64,000 bases of DNA from Mycobacterium numidiamassiliense (GTDB taxonomy: Bacteria; Actinomycetota; Actinomycetes; Mycobacteriales; Mycobacteriaceae), in the NCBI RefSeq assembly GCF_900157365.1, contig NZ_FUEZ01000004.1, positions 1,041,066-1,105,065 on the forward strand. The letters run 5' to 3'. A program made the translations under genes and the position numbers. The notes beneath the pieces were generated by a model. The model saw only the letters and a program-made list of their open reading frames with translations. It was not told the DNA's origin and made no database searches. Of the stretch, positions 55,455 to 63,713 are shown in pieces. Numbering within the stretch: position 1 is the first letter of the stretch; each line of letters begins with the position of its first letter.

Positions 55455-57488
55455 ATGGCCGACCCGAAACCCATCCCAGATGACCTGCGCCGGTTAGCCA
55501 CCGCGCACGGAGTGGCCACCTGCTACCGCAACGAGCGGCGCCAGCAGGTCGCCGTTGACGCCGATGTGGTGATCCGGGTGCTCGGGCTTCTCGAAGTTCC
55601 GGCCGGCACCGAACCCGAGCGGCGCCGCGAATTGGCCAGGCTGGCCGAGCGCGACCGAGCGCACGTAGTGGCCCCTACCGTAGCCATGCGCGTGGGCGGG
55701 CGGCCCCGACCGCTCGCTGGGGCCGCTCTGCTCGTCGGCGAGGACGGCACCCGGATCGAAGTGCGCGACGAGCTGCCCGCCGAGCTGCCGCCGGGCTGGT
55801 ACCGGCTTTTCATGCGTGACGACCAGCAGGCCACCCTGGTGGCAGCCCCACAACAGGTACCCGCGGCGCCGGCCACCTGGGGCTGGATGCTCCAGCTGTA
55901 TGCGCTGCGCTCGGCGCGCTCATGGGGAATCGGTGACCTGGGCGATCTGGGGGAGTTCGTGCGCTGGACCGCCGCCGAGCACGGAGCCGGCGCGGTGCTG
56001 CTCAACCCGCTGCACGCGCCCGGTCCCACGCATCCGGTGCAGCCCTCGCCCTACACCCCGTCCAGCCGACGGTTCGCCAACCCGTTGGCGCTGCGCATCG
56101 AGGACCTCGACGCCTATCGTCGAACCGACCCTGACACCCGCGCGGAGGTGGACGCGCTGCGGGTTTCCCCGAGCACTGAGCGGATCGACCACGACCTCGT
56201 GTGGGCGGCGAAGCGGGCGGCGCTGGAATTGCTGTGGCGCGCTGAGGGCCGGCCTGATCCGCTCAACGCGCCACCCGATTCTGGGCGATCCGAGGGATTA
56301 GCGGAGTGGGCGACGTACTGCGCGCTGGCCGAGCGGCATGGCGGCCGGTGGACCCGTTGGCCCGAACCCCTTCGTGATGTGGCTGGGGCGGCCGTCGGGG
56401 AGGCACGACGGCAGCTAGCGCCCAGGGTGGCGTTTCATGCTTGGATACAACAACGCTGCGCCGAGCAGCTGACCTCGCTGCGGAACGCCGCGCGAGACGC
56501 CGGCATGGCTCTGGGCGTGATTCACGATCTCGCGGTGGGCGTCGACCCGGATGGTGCGGATGCGTGGGCGCTGGCCGATGTGCTGGCCACCGGGGTGAGC
56601 GTAGGAGCGCCGCCGGATAACTTCACCCCGCCTGGTCAGGATTGGGGGCTGCCGCCGTGGCGACCCGACCGCCTCGCCGCCACCGGGTACGCCGCGCTGC
56701 GGGACATGCTGCGCGCCGTGCTCGCCCACGCCGACGGTCTGCGCATCGATCACGTCGCCGGACTCTGGCGGCTGTGGTGGATCCCCCCGGGCGACGGCCC
56801 GGATCGCGGCACCTACGTGCACTACGACGCTGAGGTCATGCTGGCGATTCTGGCTCTGGAAGCCCACCGGGCCGCGGCCACGGTGGTCGGCGAGGACCTG
56901 GGCACCGTCGAACCGGAAGTCACCCAGGCACTGGCCGACAACGGGATGTTGGGCTGCGCGGTGTCCTGGTTCATCCGTGACGAGTCCGCCCCCGATCAGC
57001 CGCTTTTGCCGCCGGCGAAGTGGCCGTCGCGGGCGGCCGCGAGCTTGTCCACGCACGACTTGCCTACCGCAGCAGGGTTTTTGCGCGGCGAACACGTCCG
57101 GACGCGCGCTGACCTCGGCCTGCTCGTTGACGTCCCGGCGGAGCAGGCCGCATACGAGACGCAACGCGCCCAGTGGCTGGAACTGCTGCGGTCTGAAGGG
57201 CTGCTGCCACCCGGGGACGCCGCGTCGGAACCGGAAGAGGCGGCGATCATCGCCGCTCTGCATCGGTTGCTGGCAGCGACTCCTAGCCGGCTGAAATTAA
57301 TCTCGCCGTACGACGTGCTCGCCGAACCCCGACAGCCCAACCTGCCCGGCACAGTCGACGAATATCCGAACTGGCGACTTCCGCTGCCTGAGACCCTTGA
57401 GCAGCTGCTCGCCGACCCCAGGGTCGGCGAGATCACCGCCGCCTTCCGTGCGGTCGCGGCCGAGACCGACCGTGAACCACGCGGGTAA
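55455..57488 (+). CDS. malQ: 4-alpha-glucanotransferase MalQ (GH77)
   Basis: The 677-residue amylomaltase transfers alpha-1,4-glucan chains to glucose or maltose in glycogen and maltodextrin metabolism. GH77 signatures are YALRSARSWGIGDLGDL, SPYTPSSRRFANPLALRIEDL, VDPDGADAW...PPDNFTPPGQDWGLPPW, the nucleophile in LRIDHVAGLWRLWWIP (Asp about 431), the acid/base in VVGEDLGTVEP and the third carboxylate in STHDLPTAAGFL. ATG 55455 is preceded by an in-frame GTG. It stands alone; no glg or tre gene is adjacent. Confidence 0.93.
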   Translation: MADPKPIPDDLRRLATAHGVATCYRNERRQQVAVDADVVIRVLGLLEVPAGTEPERRRELARLAERDRAHVVAPTVAMRVGGRPRPLAGAALLVGEDGTRIEVRDELPAELPPGWYRLFMRDDQQATLVAAPQQVPAAPATWGWMLQLYALRSARSWGIGDLGDLGEFVRWTAAEHGAGAVLLNPLHAPGPTHPVQPSPYTPSSRRFANPLALRIEDLDAYRRTDPDTRAEVDALRVSPSTERIDHDLVWAAKRAALELLWRAEGRPDPLNAPPDSGRSEGLAEWATYCALAERHGGRWTRWPEPLRDVAGAAVGEARRQLAPRVAFHAWIQQRCAEQLTSLRNAARDAGMALGVIHDLAVGVDPDGADAWALADVLATGVSVGAPPDNFTPPGQDWGLPPWRPDRLAATGYAALRDMLRAVLAHADGLRIDHVAGLWRLWWIPPGDGPDRGTYVHYDAEVMLAILALEAHRAAATVVGEDLGTVEPEVTQALADNGMLGCAVSWFIRDESAPDQPLLPPAKWPSRAAASLSTHDLPTAAGFLRGEHVRTRADLGLLVDVPAEQAAYETQRAQWLELLRSEGLLPPGDAASEPEEAAIIAALHRLLAATPSRLKLISPYDVLAEPRQPNLPGTVDEYPNWRLPLPETLEQLLADPRVGEITAAFRAVAAETDREPRG

Positions 57489-57573
57489 CGAGCCACGAAA
57501 CCTGGCCGTGGAGCTGCCTTTTCACTGTCGTGGCCGCGGTGGTCTACGAGATCGACCGACCCGAGGCCCGCAC

Positions 57574-58401
57574 CTACTTCGCTGACGAGTCCTCGGCGGC
57601 GGTGCGCTCCTCTTGGATCCGTTCCTTACTGCGCAACAGCCGCAGCAGCGTCACAAAGGTCAATCCACCCAGGACGTTGCCGGCCACGGTGTAGCCGAAC
57701 CAACCCAACCAGTCGAGGTAGCCAAAGGGTGCGTTCCCCGTGGCGAGCGCGCCGAAGATGAGGAGCGAGTCGAGGATCGAGTGGAACATCTGCAGCCCGG
57801 CGAGCAGGAAAGCGGTGGCCACTGCTGCGGCTATCTTGCCCGGCATCGAGTCTGTGCCGTGCTGCATCCGGGTCATCAACGTGATCGTCATGCCGCCGAG
57901 CACTGCCAGCGTGAGGGTCTGTGCCGTCATCGGCGCGGTGGCGTAATGGGTGGCCGACTCGATTGTCTGTGAGTGCAATTGGGGAAAGCCCGTCATGATC
58001 AGCCACATGATCACCCAGCCGCCGATCAGATTGGCGCACAGCGTGCCACCCCACAGTTTCAGCAGCTGCCGGATGCTGCCGCGTTTGGCCACGACAGTCG
58101 TTACCGGTACCAAAAATCCCTCGGTGAACAACTCGCTGCGGCCCAGCAGGAGGGCTAGGAAGCCGATCGAGAATGCCAAACCTGCCAACATGGGCCGGTG
58201 GGTGGCATCCAAAACCGACAGGTACGCAAGGACGCCCAGCGCGACTTCGGTGCCACCGAAAAAACCCGTGACCAGCACCCCTCGCCAGCTGCGGTGCAGG
58301 CGCTGGGTGCCCTCGCTCAACATCCGGATGAAGGCGTACTCGAGCTCGTCCTCAATTGGGCTATTCGACTCGCCGAGCTGGCGTAGCGTCGTCTCACTCA
58401 T
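57574..58401 (-). CDS. Formate/nitrite transporter (FNT) family channel
   Basis: The 275-residue protein has six membrane helices with FNT traits: LGRSELFTEGFLVPVTTVVAKRG, LWGGTLCANLIGGWVIMW, and the second half repeat ILDSLLIFGALATG...GWFGYTVAGNVLGGLTFV. It has a cytosolic N terminus of about 45 residues. FNT proteins pass formate, nitrite or related monovalent anions. GAGGAG lies 6 nt before ATG 58401. Confidence 0.88.
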   Translation of the reverse strand: MSETTLRQLGESNSPIEDELEYAFIRMLSEGTQRLHRSWRGVLVTGFFGGTEVALGVLAYLSVLDATHRPMLAGLAFSIGFLALLLGRSELFTEGFLVPVTTVVAKRGSIRQLLKLWGGTLCANLIGGWVIMWLIMTGFPQLHSQTIESATHYATAPMTAQTLTLAVLGGMTITLMTRMQHGTDSMPGKIAAAVATAFLLAGLQMFHSILDSLLIFGALATGNAPFGYLDWLGWFGYTVAGNVLGGLTFVTLLRLLRSKERIQEERTAAEDSSAK

Positions 58402-58573
58402 AGCAGGCTCCTCACGCATAAGGTGCGCGGCACGGATACCGCTTCGTCGACAGACCACGCTGCCATGACGCGAGGTGTTACTTCGAAGTGGTCTCGGACA
58501 GGGGAATCCCGGCGGGCCACCGCCGACCGGGGCCGCAAACGTATATCGTTGCTGCGGAAGGTTTTTCGCACGC

Positions 58574-59020
58574 TCAAAACTTGGCGATCAACGTTACCCC
58601 GAGCACCAAGAGCACGCCCCCAACAGCTCGCCCGGGCGTAATCGGGTGTGGGTGCACCCGCAGCCAGCCGAAATGATCAATCAGTAGCGACGTGACGAGT
58701 GCCGCCGTGACGGTGAGACCGATGAATGTTCCTGCCCCGATGCGGTGGACCAAGGTCAAGCCAGCGTAGACCTGCACAGCTCCAACGAGACCGCCGACAA
58801 GAGCCCACCACGGCATCGACGCGGCATCCTGTGCGGACGGCAGCGGCTTCGGCTTGACGAGAAACGCCGCGACGAAGAAGAAAGCGACCACCGCAGCCGA
58901 TATCGCCGCAGCGAGCCATGGATTGACCATGTGTTTGTACAGCTGACTGTTCATGGCGGCTCCACAGGTCTGAAGCGCCCCGCCAAGGATGATGAACGGG
59001 ATCATCCAGCCTGGATTCAT
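58574..59020 (-). CDS. DMT-superfamily permease, DUF606 (YdcZ-like)
   Basis: The 148-residue protein has five membrane helices of the DUF606 type (GWMIPFIILGGALQTCGAAMNSQL, WWALVGGLVGAVQVYAGLTLVHRIGAGTFIGLTVTAALVTSLLIDHFGWL, GRAVGGVLLVLGVTLI). A single DUF606 unit is half of a ten-helix DMT carrier and would work as a dimer. Substrate unknown. GGAGAG precedes ATG 59020. Confidence 0.87.
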   Translation of the reverse strand: MNPGWMIPFIILGGALQTCGAAMNSQLYKHMVNPWLAAAISAAVVAFFFVAAFLVKPKPLPSAQDAASMPWWALVGGLVGAVQVYAGLTLVHRIGAGTFIGLTVTAALVTSLLIDHFGWLRVHPHPITPGRAVGGVLLVLGVTLIAKF

Positions 59021-59650
59021 CACTCTCCTTTCCCCTCGCCGTTGTCTGCGTAATCCGAACGCTGTGAACATCGCGGGGCTGGCTTGAACGTCACGCCATT
59101 CGCCGGCGCGACTAACTCCAGACAATCAACCAAGATCACTGTTAGCGCTCGCAGAGCGAATCGTTGCCTGATCGCGATGGGCCGCGGCAGCAGCGGCGCG
59201 ACCCCGACAACGTGCAAACGAACCGAACCGTCAACTCGTAGTGAAAGTAGCCCTACATCGACACAGCCAAACAGTGATCTAGAACGATCCGCGAAAGAAA
59301 TGGCGGGACTGGCCACTCCGTCGTGCCCGACACGGCAAGCTCTCCGACGCTGAGCAGCTATTGACGATGATTAGCGTCATGCGTGGCCCTCATCGTGGAT
59401 GTGCTTGCATCGCGCGACGGGTCGGGCGAGGCTGGCGGGAAGTCGGGCGGGCGGCGACCGTGATACGGATACCGTTGCGATGCGGCCAATGACGTCATCG
59501 CAAGCCCGCAGTGTAATCTGTTGCAGCACTGAGCCTTCCGTCGTGCATGCTGGCCATCAATTCGCTGCTCCTGTTCCTCGGTGCGTTGTGTCAAATTTTT
59601 TGGCGTTGTGCCTTGCCCAAGGATGGCGCGGATGCTATACCAAATATGTG
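59021..59650. other. Intergenic region, no gene seen
   Basis: About 630 bases between the divergent DMT permease and hsp20 genes. Open frames here lack ribosome-binding sites and protein-like composition. The right end, around 59630-59650, contains gctatac and should hold the hsp20 promoter. Confidence 0.4.
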
Positions 59651-59690
59651 CAATCTGGCACAGATTATATGAAGATTGGACACCAGATTG
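59651..59690 (+). promoter_or_regulatory. Inverted repeat in the hsp20 leader
   Basis: caatctgg (59651-59658) and ccagattg (59683-59690) are perfect inverted repeats 24 bp apart, just before the GGAGGT ribosome-binding site (59698-59703). It may be an operator or an RNA hairpin that affects access to the start in a temperature-dependent way. It does not match the HspR HAIR consensus. Confidence 0.5.
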
Positions 59691-59710
59691 GAGAGTTGGA
59701 GGTGGCGACT

Positions 59711-60130
59711 ATGTTGATGCGGACCGATCCGTTCCGGGACCTCGATCGCTTCACCCAACAGGTGTTGGGGACCGCGGCCCGTCCGGCCGTGATGCCGATG
59801 GATGCCTGGCGAGACGGCGAGGAGTTCGTCGTCGAGTTCGATCTGCCGGGGATCAACGAGGATTCGTTGGACCTAGATATCGAGCGCAACGTCGTGACGG
59901 TGCGCGCCGAGCGTCCCGATGTTGATCCCGGCCGAGAGATGCTGGCCACCGAACGCCCCCGCGGGGTGTTTAGCCGGCAGTTGGTTCTCGGCGAGAACCT
60001 CGACACCGACAAGATTGCTGCGTCATACGACGGTGGGGTGCTGCGGCTGCGGATCCCCGTGGCCGAGAAGGCTAAGCCCCGCAAGATTGCGGTCGGGCAC
60101 GGCAACGGTCATAAGGTCATCAACGCCTGA
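59711..60130 (+). CDS. hsp20: Small heat shock protein Hsp20 (18-kDa-antigen type)
   Basis: The 139-residue alpha-crystallin chaperone begins [21 protein letters not shown] and keeps the domain features [36 protein letters not shown] and [18 protein letters not shown]. It is very similar to the M. leprae/M. avium 18-kDa antigen, but with a shorter C-terminal tail. It holds unfolding proteins during stress. ATG 59711 has GGAGGT 7 nt upstream. Confidence 0.93.
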   Translation: MLMRTDPFRDLDRFTQQVLGTAARPAVMPMDAWRDGEEFVVEFDLPGINEDSLDLDIERNVVTVRAERPDVDPGREMLATERPRGVFSRQLVLGENLDTDKIAASYDGGVLRLRIPVAEKAKPRKIAVGHGNGHKVINA

Positions 60131-60161
60131 TCGGCCGGCGAGTGCGGCAGGAGTAGCCACG

Positions 60162-60512
60162 ATGATGCAGATCAACACCGTGGTGGCGGCGGCGAGGACT
60201 GACGCTATCGGCAACATGGAGTCGGAGATCCTGTACCTGGATCCCGATATAGCGGCGCTATTCGCCGAGGTGGACGACATCTTGCGGGCAGCACTAGACG
60301 CTGCGCATTGCCCGCCGGCACCACTAGTCACGGGATGCGTCCGCATGGGGCCGCCGGCGGCTGGTCGGTCGTGGTGTGCAATTGTCCGCCCTCGAGGCGG
60401 ACCCGTGCACCCCGTCCGAGCCGTCCAGCGCAGCCCTCCGACCCAGAACGACCCGCGACCACGATCAACAAACCCGAGTGAAAGGCAGGTGATGGCATCA
60501 CGACAGACCTAG
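60162..60512 (+). CDS. Hypothetical protein co-transcribed with hsp20
   Basis: The first 55 residues are a regular acidic helical domain (ESEILYLDPDIAALFAEVDDILRAALDAA). The remaining 60 are basic, rich in Pro/Arg and probably disordered, ending SERQVMASRQT. AGGAG lies 8 nt before ATG 60162, which is 31 nt after the hsp20 stop. It may act as a stress-linked accessory protein; similar short genes follow hsp20 in other mycobacteria, as far as I recall. Family not named. Confidence 0.6.
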   Translation: MMQINTVVAAARTDAIGNMESEILYLDPDIAALFAEVDDILRAALDAAHCPPAPLVTGCVRMGPPAAGRSWCAIVRPRGGPVHPVRAVQRSPPTQNDPRPRSTNPSERQVMASRQT

Positions 60513-60680
60513 CCGCGCAGCCCGTACCCCCGGCCACGAAATGGGCGGTTCCTCAGCCGAATCCAGCGAGGGGACACGCCGAGGCCCAATCAAGGCGCTT
60601 CCACCCGGGGGCGGGCAGCCCGGCACTTTCAGTCAAGTGACGCCGGCGCGGATGCTTCTCAAGTCCGGCGGCCGCCAGCC

Positions 60681-61103
60681 CTAAGTCGACGAGGTTTCGC
60701 GATGCTCCAGTCCGATCGCTGCGACGAGTTCTGCTCGGTGACCCCGTAATTGAGGACGCTGGTCTTCGAACTCACCCATCAGTTCGGCCAGGGCCGCGGC
60801 GATGGCGTTGAGTTTATGTTGAGTGGCTTTGTCGGATCGAGACTGCGTGTTCTGCAGCAGCGCGACGAGTAAGAACGTGATGATCGTGGTCGCGGTGTTG
60901 ATGACGAGCTGCCAGGTGTCGATAGTGGGCAGCACCCAAATAGTCGGTAACCAGACCACCACAATGAGCACGCATAGCGCGAAGAACCACCCCCTCGACA
61001 CCCACGCGCCGGTGTAGTTGGCGAAACGGTCGAAAATCGGAAGTTTGCCGGGCACGTGGGACGGCATCACGTGGGGCGGCGTTGGATCGGTTCGAGCAAA
61101 CAT
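60681..61103 (-). CDS. Low-affinity iron permease-like membrane protein
   Basis: The 140-residue protein matches the FET4-related bacterial family (PF04120 type): FDRFANYTGAWVSRGWFFALCVLIVVVWLPT, DTWQLVINTATTIITFLLVALLQNTQSRS, and a helical tail KATQHKLNAIAAALAELM. Two membrane helices make it far smaller than the yeast carrier; iron transport is not proven for the bacterial form and a channel or signalling role is possible. Confidence 0.85.
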   Translation of the reverse strand: MFARTDPTPPHVMPSHVPGKLPIFDRFANYTGAWVSRGWFFALCVLIVVVWLPTIWVLPTIDTWQLVINTATTIITFLLVALLQNTQSRSDKATQHKLNAIAAALAELMGEFEDQRPQLRGHRAELVAAIGLEHRETSST

Positions 61104-61320
61104 TTAGGTCCCTTTGTTCGGCTCCAAGCTCGGCACTTTATCCGCCGCAGACTCAGCGTTTCTCCAACTGTGGGTGGTCCCGACGTATGGGGGTACCCGC
61201 TGGAGCTGTTCGGAATCGTTGCGTCAGAAAGCCAACTGCAGTAAGGGGTTTGCGCCTGAATCTCTGCGCATGTGTTGCGCGTGAGGGCCCCAAATCGACG
61301 TTTGCGCTGCTCAGCGGTAG
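61104..61320. other. Non-coding stretch next to the tRNA fragment
   Basis: No supported gene. This is chromosomal sequence that would lie 3' of the intact tRNA-Arg gene before insertion. Confidence 0.4.
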
Positions 61321-61366
61321 TGCCCCCGGCAGGATTCGAACCTGCGACACCGGCTTTAGGAGAGCC
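61321..61366 (-). other. 3' fragment of tRNA-Arg(CCT), probable attachment-site scar
   Basis: On the minus strand these 46 bases read ggctctcctaaagcc (anticodon arm, anticodon CCT), then the variable loop, the T arm ggttcgaatcc and the acceptor end gccgggggca. The 5' half (acceptor strand, D arm) is absent: upstream bases 61367-61400 bear no tRNA pattern. This is the usual result of integration by a tyrosine recombinase in the 3' half of a tRNA gene. The orientation puts the element on the high-coordinate side. Confidence 0.85.
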
Positions 61367-61458
61367 TGAAAGGCCTCCCGACGGCGGAGGCAAAAGGTGC
61401 TCTGAGCAGCCGATTTAGTGCCATTCGGTACCACCAGGTGCCACGGCGTGTCGCGCGT

Positions 61459-61674
61459 TCACCGACCAAGCACCGACCATAGGAAGGCGTTGGCCATCTC
61501 GTTCTGGAGCCGCTCGGTAGCGGGCTCCGGTCTGACGCTGAAGCGATAAACCGGGCTCGCTTTTACGCCGCCTTCGACGCGACGACGTGCCGCACCCCGA
61601 TTTGCGTCAGCAATCCTCCATGAGATGGTCGCCGCGTCGCCGGCGACGCCTCCGAGAGCGAGGTACACGCACAT
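61459..61674 (-). CDS. Doubtful small ORF next to the attachment site
   Basis: A 71-residue frame ends SPVYRFSVRPEPATERLQNEM... and looks partly protein-like, but it has no ribosome-binding site and no family I recognise. It may be the remnant of an integrase or excisionase gene, or chance. Confidence 0.25.
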   Translation of the reverse strand: MCVYLALGGVAGDAATISWRIADANRGAARRRVEGGVKASPVYRFSVRPEPATERLQNEMANAFLWSVLGR

Positions 61675-61890
61675 AGCTCATGGATGACAGCGGCTATGCA
61701 TGATCGTGTCCGAAGCGCGGAACGGCAGGAGTTGCAACAAGGCACCGCGCGGTGACTGATTCAATCCCAGTATCGCGCACCGCGTTTGACGTGCAGTGAT
61801 GGGCAATTCGATCGGGTTTTGCACCACATACGCACCACGACGTCACTGCAGGTCAGGACTCCGCACAGTATCAGTGAGGAGAACCGCACA

Positions 61891-62250
61891 GTGACCACAG
61901 CAACCACCCAACAGCCTGATATCCCGCTGCCTGCCGGCGCCATGGCCGATGCAGAGAGCTGGGGATTCTGGGACAACCAGTTCCGGATCTTCCACGGGGC
62001 CGATCGCGTCGTCTCTGATCCCGCCGGTAACAAGGTCGCCGAAGTCCAGACCGGAGGGATCCAGTTCCCTGACGGCAGCATCGACCAGATCGAGTGCCCG
62101 CCGCGGGTCGACGTCTACGTGCACGCCGACGACGGGCTTACCGCAGACCAGGCCCGAGAGCTGGCCTTGCTGCTCGCCTTGACTGCCGACGAGGTTGATC
62201 GGTGGACCCGCCACGTTGCCACCACCGACAGCGCGGAGGTCGCGCGATGA
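61891..62250 (+). CDS. Phage-type hypothetical protein (119 aa)
   Basis: The acidic soluble protein has an N-terminal half with DAESWGFWDNQFRIFHGADR and a beta-rich segment (VSDPAGNKVAEVQTGGIQF), then a helical end (TADQARELALLLALTADEVDRW). GTG 61891 has AGGAGA 8 nt upstream. Its stop overlaps the next start as ATGA. Similar proteins are found in mycobacterial prophages; function unknown. Confidence 0.7.
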   Translation: MTTATTQQPDIPLPAGAMADAESWGFWDNQFRIFHGADRVVSDPAGNKVAEVQTGGIQFPDGSIDQIECPPRVDVYVHADDGLTADQARELALLLALTADEVDRWTRHVATTDSAEVAR

Positions 62251-62465
62251 GCCGGAAGGTGTCCGCCGAAGCGGCCTTCGAAAAATACAGGCATGCGTAT
62301 ATCGGGACAGCTGCAGCATTCGCGGAAGTCGTCTCCGGGTGGGACGAGCCACTGCGCTGCCAGACCGGCCAAAGCCCGCGGCCGTGCCGGAATCCGGCGA
62401 GATGGCTCGGACTAGACGACGATTGCAATCGCAAGCTGTTATGCACATTTCACAAACAGCGATAG
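62247..62465 (+). CDS. Small Cys-containing phage-type protein (72 aa)
   Basis: The basic protein has a helical start (SAEAAFEKYRHAYIGTAAAFAE) and Cys residues spaced C...C...C...C (LRCQTGQSPRPCRN, DDDCNRKLLCTFH) with a terminal His, a likely zinc site. Translation is coupled to the upstream gene through ATGA. Confidence 0.65.
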   Translation: MSRKVSAEAAFEKYRHAYIGTAAAFAEVVSGWDEPLRCQTGQSPRPCRNPARWLGLDDDCNRKLLCTFHKQR

Positions 62466-62489
62466 CTGAAAACAGCGTGGGAGAACGTC

Positions 62490-62573
62490 GTGGATATGGG
62501 CTCGGTCGGATGCCCGTGCTGTGGCAAAAGGTTCGAAACTCCTGACCAGCGCGTCACGTTCAGGCCGGTGTGA
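62490..62573 (+). CDS. 27-residue zinc-knuckle mini-protein
   Basis: The short frame reads MDMGSVGCPCCGKRFETPDQ... with a CPCC motif like the first half of a zinc finger. GGGAG lies about 7 nt before the GTG. The compact motif and site suggest a real gene, but it may also be a broken piece of a longer zinc-ribbon gene. Confidence 0.4.
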   Translation: MDMGSVGCPCCGKRFETPDQRVTFRPV

Positions 62574-62610
62574 TGGCCCACTCGTCGGGTCCTGGAGCGA
62601 CACTACCGAC

Positions 62611-62868
62611 ATGGCAGCCGAATTCAACGAGTACTCAGGCCGCGCCGGGATGTACCGCCTGCTCGCGGCATTCCCAGAGCAAGGACCGCAGTACAAGAAA
62701 GTTCTCGATCAGGCACTGAACGATCCGCAGCTGCGAGACATCGTTTCTCACCTTGTTGGCGTCGCTTTCGGCGGCTATGTCATCAAGGCCGAGGGCGACC
62801 TCTCCGCAGCAATCGAACTCATCAACAGCGAGCTGCGCACTGTCGAGGACCTGGACAGTCTCGGGTAG
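62611..62868 (+). CDS. Helical hypothetical protein (85 aa)
   Basis: The product has EFNEYSGRAGMYRLLAAFPE, then DQALNDPQLRDIVSHLVGVA and a helical end. ATG 62611 fits the protein-like part; the ribosome-binding site is weak (GGAG 14 nt upstream), so the start may be earlier. No family recognised. Confidence 0.55.
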   Translation: MAAEFNEYSGRAGMYRLLAAFPEQGPQYKKVLDQALNDPQLRDIVSHLVGVAFGGYVIKAEGDLSAAIELINSELRTVEDLDSLG

Positions 62869-62892
62869 ACCGATAAGAGGGAGGGGTTGACG

Positions 62893-63215
62893 ATGAGTCG
62901 ACATGAGTGCCCGCGCTGCGGGTTTGAAATGTCAGTGACCGTTGGTGAGACCGGCACGCGTTCGCCGCGGTGCTGTTCGCCCTGCCGGCCGGGTACACGA
63001 TTATCGGCGTGCTGCTCGCGTACCCGTGGTTCTTCGTGCCGCTGCTCGTCGTGGCCGCCGCGCTCTGGGTGGACCGCCGCCAGCGTCAGCGCCACGCGAT
63101 CGCCGCCCGCGCCGACCTTGAGCACCGCGAGCTGATGGTGCGCGCCGTCCTGCCGCGCCGTCGGGCAGCGGACCACTGGTCACCCACAGAACCCATGCGA
63201 AGGGTCGCGCGCTGA
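62893..63215 (+). pseudogene. Zinc-ribbon plus two-TM small protein, split by a frameshift
   Basis: ATG 62893 follows a strong GAGGGAGGGG box and encodes MSRHECPRCGFEMSVTVGE, a zinc-ribbon half. After about residue 20 the frame turns into low-complexity Arg/Ser/Cys. In the -1 frame, from about 62949 on, a membrane protein is read: FAAVLFALPAGYTIIGVLLAYPWFFVPLLVVAAALWVDRR and a charged tail to TGA 63215. The best reading is one gene with a -1 shift near 62950; alternatively the membrane part starts on its own at GTG 62970. Confidence 0.45.
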
Positions 63216-63264
63216 GCGCCTACCCGATTCCAGGTCGACGCTCGGGCACGGTATTTTCCGCGCT

Positions 63265-63702
63265 ATGGAAGACACGTGGACTAACCGCGACTTACCCGTG
63301 CTCAGGGCCGCAGTAGAAATCTTCGACGACACTCAAGCATCGAAGGTCCGGGCGAGCCAAATCGCCAAGGCTGCCGAGTTTGACGACGAGACCACTCAGC
63401 GAGCACTCCGCGCGCTCTACAGGCAACCGTACTTTCAGGAAGGCACCGAAAGTAGCGGCAGCGGCTTCATCTTCGTTGGGGAACCAACAGGTGAGGCGCT
63501 GCGCCTGGCCGGGCAGTGGCCGACGCCAGAGAACATGGTCGAACGACTTGTAGCGGCGCTCGAAGCCGCAGGCGACGAGGAATCTCGCGACGCCCCAGAA
63601 CAAAGCCGATTCAAACAAGCCGCGGCGCTATTACGCACAGGCGCTTTCCAAGTGGCAGTCTCGGCACTCGGAGGTGCCGGCGGCCACATGCTGTACGGCT
63701 GA
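63265..63702 (+). CDS. Winged-helix-like hypothetical protein (145 aa)
   Basis: The N-terminal 70 residues look like a winged helix (LPVLRAAVEIFDDTQASKVRASQIAKAAEFDDETTQRALRALYRQPYF). An amphipathic C-terminal part follows (NMVERLVAALEAAGDEES, FKQAAALLRTGAFQVAVSALG) that may insert in or touch membranes. Similar proteins with this form occur in actinobacterial accessory DNA. It is followed after 11 nt by the trypsin-like gene, with which it probably forms an operon. Confidence 0.65.
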   Translation: MEDTWTNRDLPVLRAAVEIFDDTQASKVRASQIAKAAEFDDETTQRALRALYRQPYFQEGTESSGSGFIFVGEPTGEALRLAGQWPTPENMVERLVAALEAAGDEESRDAPEQSRFKQAAALLRTGAFQVAVSALGGAGGHMLYG

Positions 63703-63713
63703 GAGGGCGATGA

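Noticed and set aside
61321..61440. Complete tRNA gene
   Set aside because: Only the anticodon arm to the 3' end is present; the 5' acceptor strand and D arm are absent.
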